6,824 nucleotides of DNA, from NCBI GenBank assembly GCA_030916665.1, contig JAUPWC010000369.1, positions 1 through 6,824 of the forward strand, in the 5' to 3' direction. Positions 1 through 5,834 of this stretch are shown here, piece by piece (the first letter of the stretch is position 1; each line of letters starts with the position of its first letter). The position numbers and the translations under genes are program-made. Under the pieces are notes generated by a model. It saw nothing but the letters and a program-made list of their open reading frames with translations, did not search any database and was not told where the DNA came from. This DNA comes from Verrucomicrobiota bacterium. GTDB lineage: Bacteria; Verrucomicrobiota; Verrucomicrobiia; Opitutales; Opitutaceae.

Positions 1-1287
1 CACTACGGCACGGAGCTGTTCGGGCGTGCCCTCACCCCGCCGGCTGACCTGATCTGCGCGACCACCCTGTTCAGCACGGTCGCATTCTGGATCGATCGCC
101 GCTCCCGCGCCTGGTTCAACCTCAACACCTGGCAGAGCACGACCGTGATCCGCCAAGCCGTCCACGACCTCACGCGCCGCGAACCTGATCCCAACAAATT
201 GGTCGCAGAACTGGAGGCACTGCTTCGTTCCTGGTGCCAGACTAATTACGCGGCGCTGCTCTTCGACAGCGGCGAGGTTTTTGTGTCCGGCAACATCGAG
301 TTCGCCAAAGACCGCTCCGGTTTCCGCGCCCTGTGCAAGGAGGGCTGGAGCACGCCGGAGAGCCTGCAGCGCCTGCGCCCCGAGCCGGGACTCGTCGATC
401 TCCGTCAGTTCCTCACCGAGTTCAACCTCGGCGCGATCGTGACCGCACCCCGCGGCAGCACCACGCCGTCCTCGATGCTCGCCCTGGGCGTGAAGACCAA
501 CGCGCGACCGTTCACCTACCCCGAGGTGCAGCAGTTGCAGGAGCTCGCGGAGTTCATGGACAACATCCTCGCGCGCTCCCGCCTCTCGCAACAGGCGCGC
601 CAGTCCGAACAGCTCGCCACCATCGGCCTCATCGGCGCGAGCCTCGCCCACGAGATCCGCAACCCGCTCGTCTCGATCAAAACCTTCTCTCACCTGCTCT
701 CCACGCGTTTCGAGGATCCGGAGTTCCGGCGCCGCTTCAGCATCCTCATCCCGGCCGAGGTCGAACGTATCGACAGCCTCACCCAGCAGCTCCTGGACCT
801 CTCCAACCCCCGGCGCCATCAAATGGAACGGGTCTCGCTGCACACCATCATGCAGGAAACCACCGACCTGATGATGGCGAGGGCCCAGGAGGCCAAAGTG
901 TCACTCACGATGCAGTTGGGTGCCGAAAAAGACACGATCCACGCCGACGGGAGCGCCATCAGGCAGGTTCTCATCAATCTCATCATCAATGCCTTCCAAG
1001 CCCTGGAAACCCAGGAAACCGAACGTCGGGTCCAACTTAGATCGCGTAACTCACCGAATGGCAGCGTGATAATAGAGGTTTCCGACAACGGCCCCGGCAT
1101 TCCGCCCGAACACAGAGCCAGACTTTTCCATCCCTTCGTATCCACAAAGACTAAGGGAATGGGTCTGGGGTTGGCTGTTTGCGCAGATATCTTGCATGAA
1201 CACCGGGCAACCATCATAGTGCCCGACATCGGGAGACCCGGAGCCACCTTCCGCATCACCTTTCCATGCCCGCAACCCTCATCCTGA
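1..1287 (+). CDS. Sensor histidine kinase (GAF-HisKA-HATPase_c), 5' end outside window
   Basis: The reading frame is open from the first base with no stop, so the gene begins upstream; 428 residues are visible, numbered here from base 1. The GTG at 145 is an internal codon, not a convincing start. Residues about 18-45 (hydrophobic, then IDRRSRAWF) resemble the last membrane helix and linker of kinases with an N-terminal multi-helix membrane domain. A GAF-like sensor region spans about 65-195. The HisKA dimerisation domain has the H box with His217 (codon 649-651) in HEIRNPL, which also carries the ExxN pattern associated with phosphatase activity. The HATPase_c domain has an N-box Asn330, the G1 box DNGPGIP (362-368) and the G2 box KGMGLGL (385-391). 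It should autophosphorylate on His217 and pass phosphate to a response regulator, which is not in view. Signal and target are unknown. The stop overlaps the next gene by 22 bp, implying co-transcription. Codon use in the ATPase domain is unlike the rest. Confidence 0.9.
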   Translation, partial: HYGTELFGRALTPPADLICATTLFSTVAFWIDRRSRAWFNLNTWQSTTVIRQAVHDLTRREPDPNKLVAELEALLRSWCQTNYAALLFDSGEVFVSGNIEFAKDRSGFRALCKEGWSTPESLQRLRPEPGLVDLRQFLTEFNLGAIVTAPRGSTTPSSMLALGVKTNARPFTYPEVQQLQELAEFMDNILARSRLSQQARQSEQLATIGLIGASLAHEIRNPLVSIKTFSHLLSTRFEDPEFRRRFSILIPAEVERIDSLTQQLLDLSNPRRHQMERVSLHTIMQETTDLMMARAQEAKVSLTMQLGAEKDTIHADGSAIRQVLINLIINAFQALETQETERRVQLRSRNSPNGSVIIEVSDNGPGIPPEHRARLFHPFVSTKTKGMGLGLAVCADILHEHRATIIVPDIGRPGATFRITFPCPQPSS

Positions 1288-3119
1288 CGACCCCCGACTC
1301 CGGCCTCGAGGCTGCATGGAAGAAGTTGCTGTCTCCGCGCGAACCCGCCGTCTTCGCCCGCTCCAACGATCTCCAGCGCGAACTGCTGCGGCCCGGGGCC
1401 CGGGTTTGGATTTCCGATGTGAACGATCCGCGCGCTCGCCTCTCCGCGAACGCCGGCACTATGATCATCATTGTCGGCGAGCCCCACAGCCACCCGTTTG
1501 AAAACGCGCGACAGAACCGCTCCGGCCGGCTCTACCTGAGCTACGAGGAAAGCCGCATCCGTCTCGGCGAATGCGTCAGTCTCCTCGAGGAGATCGCCGA
1601 GAAAAACTCCCAGCTCCAGTCCGCCCTTGATCGCACGCGCCGCAGCGAGGCGCCCTTTCCCCGCGAAACCGCCTCGCCCTTCCCCGCACCCGCGCCGGAA
1701 TCATCCGAAAACTGGGATTTTCTTGAGAGCGCGCTCGCCCACCTCGACGACCAGCCGCGCCTGCTCGACGAATTCCGCCGCGCCGCGCGCTACATCCTCA
1801 AGTCGGGCCGCGTGCATTATTTTTTCCGACAGGGCGACGCCTTCGTTTCCAACGAGGGCGATTACCGCTGCGAATCGTCCCACCCGCTCGTCCTGTGGCT
1901 CGAGGAACACCCCGCCGCCCTCGACCTCAACCAGTGGGGCGGCATCGACGATCCGGCGCTCGATGCGCCGATCCGCCAGCAGCTCGTCGGCTGGGGCGCC
2001 CGCCTGCTGATTCCGCTGCACGGCAACGGCCAGCTTTTCGGCTGGATGGCGCTGGGCCCGCGCGCCGACGGCTCGCCCTATCGTGAGGCCGACAAATTCC
2101 GCGCCGTCATGCAGGGCCGACTGCTCGAGCGCTGCCTCGAACGCTCCGCCATGCTGCGCGATTACCACCAGCTTCAGGCCCAGTCGGCGCTGCGCGCGAA
2201 GTATCTTTCCGGCTCCCGCCTGCTCACCCGCGCCGAACTCGCCACCGCCGAGCTGCCCGTCGAGGTGCGCGCCGTCGCGAGCGAAGCGCTGCACACGCAG
2301 AAGCCGGTCACGCAGCCGGCACGCGTGCCCTACCGTTTCCGCGTGCAGGCCGGCCCGGTGCCGGAGATCGACGGCGTGTGGACCGTGTGGGAGGAATCGG
2401 CCCCCGAGATCGAGCGCATCACGGCCCTGCTCGAACAGCACCGCCGCGAACTGTTCCGCAATCTCGGCCTCACGCTCAGCCACGAGCTGTCCAACCCGCT
2501 CGTCTCGCTTGTCACCTTCGCCCAGCTGCTCTCCCGCAACAGCAACCCGCCCATCGGCGGCGTGCCGGTCGGCGGCAGCAACCCGTCCATCAGCAGCGTG
2601 TCGCTCGCCCGCGAAGTCGCGCTGACCAACGAGGTCGCCAAGCTCAAACTCCTCAACGAGCACGCCACCCTCCTCGGCGAGATCGCCCAGCCCACCGCCA
2701 AGAGCATCAACCTCAACCAACTGCTGGCCGAACTCACCACGGAGCGCGGCATCACCACCCGCCTCGTCGAGGAGCCGGTCGTGCTGCAACTCGACCCGAA
2801 TCTCGTGAAGTTCGCCTTCGGCGCCCTGCTCGAGGCCATCGCCGCCAACCGCCCCGACGAGGGCCTGCAGCACCTCATCCTCACCATGCGCGCCGTCGGC
2901 TCCGGCCCGACCCGCACCGCCGTCATCACCATCGAGGGCAAGCGCCTCGAGCTCGACGGCACCCTGCCGCCCCCGGGCGGCGACGCGACGCCCAACCAGG
3001 GCCGCCTCTCCGTCTTCCTCGCCCGCGAGATCCTCCGCCTGCACGGCGGCACCCTCCAGGCCGGCCCCGGCCTCAAGGGCACCGACATCCAGATCTCCCT
3101 CGGCTCCCTCCGCGCCTGA
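1266..3119 (+). CDS. Histidine-kinase-like protein with degenerate ATPase domain (probable pseudokinase)
   Basis: 617 residues, starting at an ATG inside the end of the preceding kinase gene. Residues 1-115 have the alternating beta/alpha pattern of a receiver domain (strands near 4-8, 45-50 and 65-71), with Asp51 near the usual phospho-acceptor place, but without the acidic pair after strand 1 or the lysine near strand 5. A GAF-like domain spans about 150-295, and a short PAS-like remnant about 325-390 (ends GVWTVWEE). The HisKA box is clear: His406 in HELSNPL, with the ExxN pattern (Glu407, Asn410). The C-terminal domain aligns to HATPase_c at its edges (LHGG at 592-595), but the N-box asparagines are replaced by alanines (520 and 524), no DNGPGI G1 box exists, and the G2 glycines are mostly lost. 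ATP binding is therefore unlikely. I infer a regulatory partner of the upstream kinase, perhaps phosphorylated in trans or acting as a phosphatase. No membrane segment is seen, so it is probably cytoplasmic. Confidence 0.85.
   Translation: MPATLILTTPDSGLEAAWKKLLSPREPAVFARSNDLQRELLRPGARVWISDVNDPRARLSANAGTMIIIVGEPHSHPFENARQNRSGRLYLSYEESRIRLGECVSLLEEIAEKNSQLQSALDRTRRSEAPFPRETASPFPAPAPESSENWDFLESALAHLDDQPRLLDEFRRAARYILKSGRVHYFFRQGDAFVSNEGDYRCESSHPLVLWLEEHPAALDLNQWGGIDDPALDAPIRQQLVGWGARLLIPLHGNGQLFGWMALGPRADGSPYREADKFRAVMQGRLLERCLERSAMLRDYHQLQAQSALRAKYLSGSRLLTRAELATAELPVEVRAVASEALHTQKPVTQPARVPYRFRVQAGPVPEIDGVWTVWEESAPEIERITALLEQHRRELFRNLGLTLSHELSNPLVSLVTFAQLLSRNSNPPIGGVPVGGSNPSISSVSLAREVALTNEVAKLKLLNEHATLLGEIAQPTAKSINLNQLLAELTTERGITTRLVEEPVVLQLDPNLVKFAFGALLEAIAANRPDEGLQHLILTMRAVGSGPTRTAVITIEGKRLELDGTLPPPGGDATPNQGRLSVFLAREILRLHGGTLQAGPGLKGTDIQISLGSLRA
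2541..2600 (+). repeat. In-frame 24-bp direct repeat (36-bp period) within the pseudokinase HisKA region
   Basis: The unit at 2541-2564 (AGCAACCCGCCCATCGGCGG and four more bases) recurs at 2577-2600 with three mismatches in 24. The period is 36 bp, which is 12 codons, so the frame is kept. It encodes SNPPIGGV and then SNPSISSV, just after the first HisKA helix, where the upstream kinase has no such insertion. It looks like a local duplication that lengthened the inter-helix loop. Confidence 0.7.
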
Positions 3120-3130
3120 GTTTCTCCTTT

Positions 3131-3150
3131 GGGAGCGAGCTTGCTCGCGA
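3131..3150 (+). repeat. REP-like palindrome downstream of the pseudokinase gene
   Basis: GCGAGC (3135-3140) and GCTCGC (3143-3148) are exact inverted repeats around TT. In RNA this gives a 5-bp GC stem with a CTTG tetraloop. It is preceded by TTTGGGA, and the whole resembles bacterial REP sequences of the GGGAGCGAGCTTGCTCGCGA type. The palindrome starts 15 nt after the stop codon. A related copy with a compensatory stem change lies at 5764-5778. It could damp read-through or stabilise the upstream mRNA end; no U-tract follows, so it is not a classic intrinsic terminator. Confidence 0.65.
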
Positions 3151-3155
3151 CTGAT

Positions 3156-3174
3156 GGTGAGGCCTAGCCTCGTC
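3156..3174 (+). other. Short hairpin just upstream of rmuC
   Basis: GAGGC (3159-3163) pairs with GCCTC (3167-3171) around a CTA loop, and three further pairs (two of them G-U) can extend the stem to 8 bp over 3156-3174. It ends 5 nt before the rmuC start codon, so if formed in the transcript it would sit in the ribosome-binding region. It may be part of the same repeat element as the neighbouring palindrome or chance in GC-rich DNA. Confidence 0.4.
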
Positions 3175-3179
3175 GCCTG

Positions 3180-4472
3180 ATGGTCTTCCTCTACATCCTC
3201 CTGGGTATTGTGATCGGCGCCGCCCTCGGCTGGTTCGTCGCCCGGTCTCAGTCCGCCGCCACCACCGAACGCGCGCGTCTCATGGAAACGGACCTGACCG
3301 CCGCCCGCGCCCGCCTCGCAGAAGTCGAAACCCACCGCTCGAAAATCGAAAATGAACTCGCGGCGGAACGCGCCTCGGCCGCGGAAAAAATCTCCGCCCT
3401 CACCGACGCCCACGAACGCCTGAAGGCCGAGTTCAAGGCCCTCTCCGCCGACGCCCTCCGCTCCAACAACCAGTCCTTCCTCGAACTCGCCCGCGAGACC
3501 TTCGGCAAGCTTCACCAGCAATCCTCCGACGAACTCGGCAAGCGGCAGCAGGCCATCGACGCGATGGTGAAGCCTCTCCGCGAGTCCCTCGAAAAGGTGG
3601 ACACCAAGATCGGCGAGCTCGAAAAGGTCCGCGCCACCGCCTACGGCCAGCTCTCCGAACAGCTCAAGTCCCTCACCACCACCCAGGGGCAGCTCCAGGC
3701 CGAGGCCGCCAAGCTCTCCACCGCCCTCCGCTCCACGACCACCGCCGGCACCTGGGGCGAACTCCAGCTCCGCCGCGTCGTCGAGATGTCCGGCATGGCC
3801 CCCTACTGCGACTTCGTGGAGCAGCAGTCCTCCGGCTCGCTCCGCGCCGACCTCGTCGTGCGCCTGCCCGGCGGCCAGCAGATCGTGGTGGACGCCAAGG
3901 CCCCCAACGACGCCTACCGCGAGGCCGCCAACGCCTCCGACGACGCCGTCCGCTCCGCCAAGCTCGCCGAGCACGCCGCCAAGGTCCGCGGCCACATCGA
4001 CGCCCTCGGCGGCAAGGACTATTGGGCGCAGTTCCAGCCCTCGCCCGAGTTCGTCGTGCTCTTCCTCCCCGGCGACCAGTTCCTCTCCGGCGCGCTGCAG
4101 GCCGACGCCACGCTCATCGACCGGGCCATCGCCAAGAAGGTCCTGCTCGCCACGCCCGCCACCCTCATCGCCCTGCTCAAGGCCGCGCACTACGGCTGGC
4201 GCCAGGAAGATGTCTCGCGCAACGCGCAGGTCATCGCCGACCTCGGCCGCGCACTCTACGACCGCATAGCCAATTTCGCCGACAACCTCGACAAGGTCGG
4301 CCGCGGCCTCGAGACCGCCAGCAAGGCCTATAACGCCGCCGTCGGCTCCTTCGAGCAGACGCTCCTCCCCGGCGCCCGCAAATTCTCCGAACTCGGCGCC
4401 AAGGGCGCCAAGGAACTCGCCGAACCCGGCGCCGCCGAAACCCAGCCGCGCGACGTGCTCAAGCGGGCCTGA
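3180..4472 (+). CDS. rmuC: RmuC family DNA recombination protein
   Basis: 430 residues. A single N-terminal membrane helix (about residues 2-21, FLYILLGIVIGAALGWFVA) is followed by a long Ala/Glu/Arg-rich coiled coil (about 25-190) and then the conserved RmuC core. Recognised core blocks are GTWGE (190-194), RADLVV with Asp224, VVDAKAP with Asp238 and Lys240, the YWAQFQPSPEFVVLFLPGDQ block, LLATPATLIALL followed by GWRQE, and LLPGARKF near the C-terminus. The D...DAK arrangement fits a PD-(D/E)XK nuclease-like fold, as proposed for the family. RmuC was linked in E. coli to limiting inversions at short inverted repeats, though its biochemistry is poorly known. Length is in the family's usual range. 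The start is the ATG at 3180; no Shine-Dalgarno sequence precedes it. A three-base spacer to the next gene suggests a two-gene unit. The C-terminal tail (about 405-430) is low-complexity and less conserved. Confidence 0.95.
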   Translation: MVFLYILLGIVIGAALGWFVARSQSAATTERARLMETDLTAARARLAEVETHRSKIENELAAERASAAEKISALTDAHERLKAEFKALSADALRSNNQSFLELARETFGKLHQQSSDELGKRQQAIDAMVKPLRESLEKVDTKIGELEKVRATAYGQLSEQLKSLTTTQGQLQAEAAKLSTALRSTTTAGTWGELQLRRVVEMSGMAPYCDFVEQQSSGSLRADLVVRLPGGQQIVVDAKAPNDAYREAANASDDAVRSAKLAEHAAKVRGHIDALGGKDYWAQFQPSPEFVVLFLPGDQFLSGALQADATLIDRAIAKKVLLATPATLIALLKAAHYGWRQEDVSRNAQVIADLGRALYDRIANFADNLDKVGRGLETASKAYNAAVGSFEQTLLPGARKFSELGAKGAKELAEPGAAETQPRDVLKRA

Positions 4473-4475
4473 GCC

Positions 4476-4835
4476 ATGAGCACCGCTCTCACCGGTCGCT
4501 GGGAAATGACCAAGGCCGAGCTGGCGGGCGAGGCTGCGCCCGAAATCTTGGAGCTGCGCGTCGTGCTCGAGCTGACCGCCGTCACCTACGCCGTGAGCTT
4601 TGCCGGCCAGGTCGCCGACCGCGGCACCTATGTGGTTTCAGGCGATGCGCTCACCCTCACGGGCACCGAGGGCCCCAACCAGGGCCGCACCATCCCCTGC
4701 ATTCTCCAGCACCGGGGCGATCTCCTTCGCATTTGCTACGGGCTCGATGGCACCGCGCCGACCGAGTTCGCCACCAAGCCCGGCACCCAGCACTACCTCG
4801 CCACCTACCGGAGAAAAGTAGCGAGTAGTGAGTAG
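4476..4835 (+). CDS. TIGR03067-type small domain protein of unknown function
   Basis: 119 residues. The pattern LTGRWEMTKAELAGE, then DRGTYVVSGDALTLTG, GPNQGRTIPCIL, GDLLRICYGLDG, an EFATKPGTQ block and a final YLATYRR is that of the TIGR03067 domain, a lipocalin-like beta-strand-rich family frequent in Planctomycetes and Verrucomicrobia with no established function. The usual N-terminal signal peptide or sigma-factor fusion is absent; the protein consists of the domain alone and is probably cytoplasmic. It starts 3 bp after the rmuC stop, so it is likely co-transcribed. The conserved domain ends at YRR; the last residues (VASSE) and the TAG stop are encoded by heptanucleotide repeat units, suggesting that repeat insertion or expansion replaced the original 3' end. 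The family assignment is from pattern recognition alone. Confidence 0.8.
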   Translation: MSTALTGRWEMTKAELAGEAAPEILELRVVLELTAVTYAVSFAGQVADRGTYVVSGDALTLTGTEGPNQGRTIPCILQHRGDLLRICYGLDGTAPTEFATKPGTQHYLATYRRKVASSE

Positions 4836-4915
4836 CGGGTAGCGAGCATTCAGATACCAAGCCTCGCCCTCGCCACGGACCTTCTGCTCGCTACTCACTA
4901 CCCGCTACTCGCTGC
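4818..4915. repeat. Inverted pair of GTAGYGR heptanucleotide tandem arrays (31-bp stem, 36-nt loop)
   Basis: The left arm is four tandem heptamers (GTAGCGA, GTAGTGA, GTAGCGG, GTAGCGA at 4818-4845) plus GCA. The right arm (4885-4915) is TGC plus four units of the reverse complement. Folded together they give a 31-position stem: 26 Watson-Crick pairs, 3 G-U pairs and 2 mismatches, around a 36-nt loop (4849-4884). The two middle units are in swapped order between arms, which explains the mismatches. The left arm contains the stop of the TIGR03067-type gene, and the right arm ends 12 nt before the MOSC start. It is likely a dispersed intergenic element; transcribed, the strong hairpin could separate the two genes' expression. 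Confidence 0.85.
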
Positions 4916-4927
4916 GCCACCCTTCCC

Positions 4928-5749
4928 ATGCGCGTCACCGGCCTCTTCATCTACCCCGTGAAATCCCTCCGCGGCTGCGCGGTGCCGGCGGTCGAACTCG
5001 ACGCCCTCGGCTTCGCCGGGGACCGGCGTTTTCTCGTGATCGGCGAAAACGGCCAGATGCTGACGCAACGCGGGTTCACCCGCATGGCCCAGGTCAACAC
5101 CGCTCTGGCCGGTGGCACCCTCACGCTCTCCTCCGACGGCGCCGGCCGCGTCTCGGTTTCCACCGCCTCCGATCCCGCCGCCCGGCTGCACACCGTGGCG
5201 GTGTGGAAACACGAAGGCCTTCTGGCCGAGGACTGCGGTGACCCCGCGGCCACCTGGCTCGGCGATTTTCTCGGCCGCAAATGCCGTCTCGTCCGCATCG
5301 GCGCAAAATTTCACCGCCCGGTCACCAAGAAGGCGGGCCGCCCCGGCGACGCGTTTTCCTTTGCCGACGGTTCGCCTGTGCTCGTCACCAGCGAGGCCTC
5401 GCTCGCCGACCTCAACGACCGCATCCAGGAAAACCACGGCGAGCCCGTGCCCATGGACCGCTTCCGGCCCAACCTCGTCCTGTCGGGCTGCGCCGCCTTC
5501 GCCGAGGACACCATGCCTCTCCTCCGGATCGGTGACATCACGCTGCGCGCCGCCGGCAAAAGCGACCGGTGCATCATGACGACGACCGACCAGCGCACCG
5601 GCGAACGCGGCAAGGAGCCGCTCCGCACGCTCGCCGCCTTCCGCCGCGATCCGACGCTCGACCCCACGGCGGTCTGGTTCGGCGCCAACTTCATCAACGA
5701 GTCCAAGTCCGGCGTGATCCGCGTAGGCGATGTCGTCAATCCGGCCTGA
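4928..5749 (+). CDS. MOSC domain protein (YcbX/mARC-like molybdenum cofactor protein)
   Basis: 273 residues. The N-terminal beta-barrel shows IYPVKSLRG (about 8-16) and GDRRFLVIGENGQMLTQR (about 31-48), typical of YcbX and mARC proteins. The MOSC domain follows, with DRFRPNLVLSG (about 176-186) and the block SDRCIMTTTDQRTG (212-225) followed by EPLRTLAAFRR. Cys215 matches the cysteine that ligates molybdenum in this family. These proteins reduce N-hydroxylated compounds with electrons from a partner. E. coli YcbX has an extra C-terminal ferredoxin domain; this protein ends after MOSC, so it would need separate redox partners, none of which is nearby. The ATG at 4928 places the barrel motif at the expected distance. 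No Shine-Dalgarno sequence is present; the leader is pyrimidine-rich. The gene stands alone between repeat elements and converges on the next gene. Confidence 0.92.
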   Translation: MRVTGLFIYPVKSLRGCAVPAVELDALGFAGDRRFLVIGENGQMLTQRGFTRMAQVNTALAGGTLTLSSDGAGRVSVSTASDPAARLHTVAVWKHEGLLAEDCGDPAATWLGDFLGRKCRLVRIGAKFHRPVTKKAGRPGDAFSFADGSPVLVTSEASLADLNDRIQENHGEPVPMDRFRPNLVLSGCAAFAEDTMPLLRIGDITLRAAGKSDRCIMTTTDQRTGERGKEPLRTLAAFRRDPTLDPTAVWFGANFINESKSGVIRVGDVVNPA

Positions 5750-5755
5750 GTTCTT

Positions 5756-5812
5756 GTGGGCCAGCGCGCTTGCGCGCGCCAAGAAGATTCGCCTGCGAGC
5801 GGGCTGCCCACC
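5756..5812. repeat. REPIN-like doublet: two REP-like palindromes in opposite orientation
   Basis: The first unit reads GTGGGCCAGCGCGCTTGCGC and on to about 5780. Its core is GCGCGC (5764-5769) paired with GCGCGC (5772-5777). The second unit, read on the minus strand over 5812-5788, begins GGTGGGCAGCCCGCTCGC and has a stem GCCCG/CAGGC with one imperfect pair. Both carry the GTGG (GTRG) tetranucleotide 5' of the stem that is typical of REP elements moved by RAYT transposases. The core at 5764-5778 matches the copy at 3135-3149 at 13 of 15 positions, with an A-T to C-G compensatory change in the stem. An outer TTCTT/AAGAA pairing (5751-5755 with 5781-5785) lengthens the first hairpin. It sits between convergent genes, where it may limit read-through in both directions. 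Confidence 0.7.
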
Positions 5813-5834
5813 ACCCAGCCAACCCCGCGCGGCC

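Noticed and set aside
145..147. GTG as the start codon of the first kinase gene.
   Set aside because: The same frame is open back to base 1 and encodes a plausible membrane-helix and linker segment, so the gene is cut by the window edge.
819..1493. Minus-strand open frame of 224 codons across the junction of the two kinase genes.
   Set aside because: It has no recognisable domain and is antisense to conserved N, G1 and G2 boxes.
3154..3180. Eight-codon leader ORF whose TGA overlaps the rmuC ATG (TGATG), with CTGATGG duplicated at 3151 and 3177.
   Set aside because: It has no Shine-Dalgarno sequence and no feature of a regulatory leader peptide. It lies within the repeat/hairpin region, so the overlap may be accidental.
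1701..4190. Very long antisense open frame (829 codons, minus strand) across the pseudokinase and rmuC genes.
   Set aside because: The translation is low-complexity (Gly/Leu/Glu/Ala/Val-rich) with no domain, and it spans two well-supported genes and their spacer. High GC at third positions suppresses stops on the opposite strand, which explains it.
4818..4915. CRISPR array or phage attachment site.
   Set aside because: The units are 7 bp, contiguous and without spacers, and the arms are inverted. There is no cas gene, integrase or tRNA nearby.
4898..5782. Minus-strand open frame of 294 codons opposite the MOSC gene.
   Set aside because: It begins in the REP-like element and ends in the heptamer array, with a Gly/Ala/Glu-rich translation. 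The plus-strand MOSC motifs are decisive.
5751..5790. Classic Rho-independent terminator after the MOSC gene.
   Set aside because: The stem is strong, but no U-tract follows on either strand. A REP-like element is a better description, though it may still reduce read-through.
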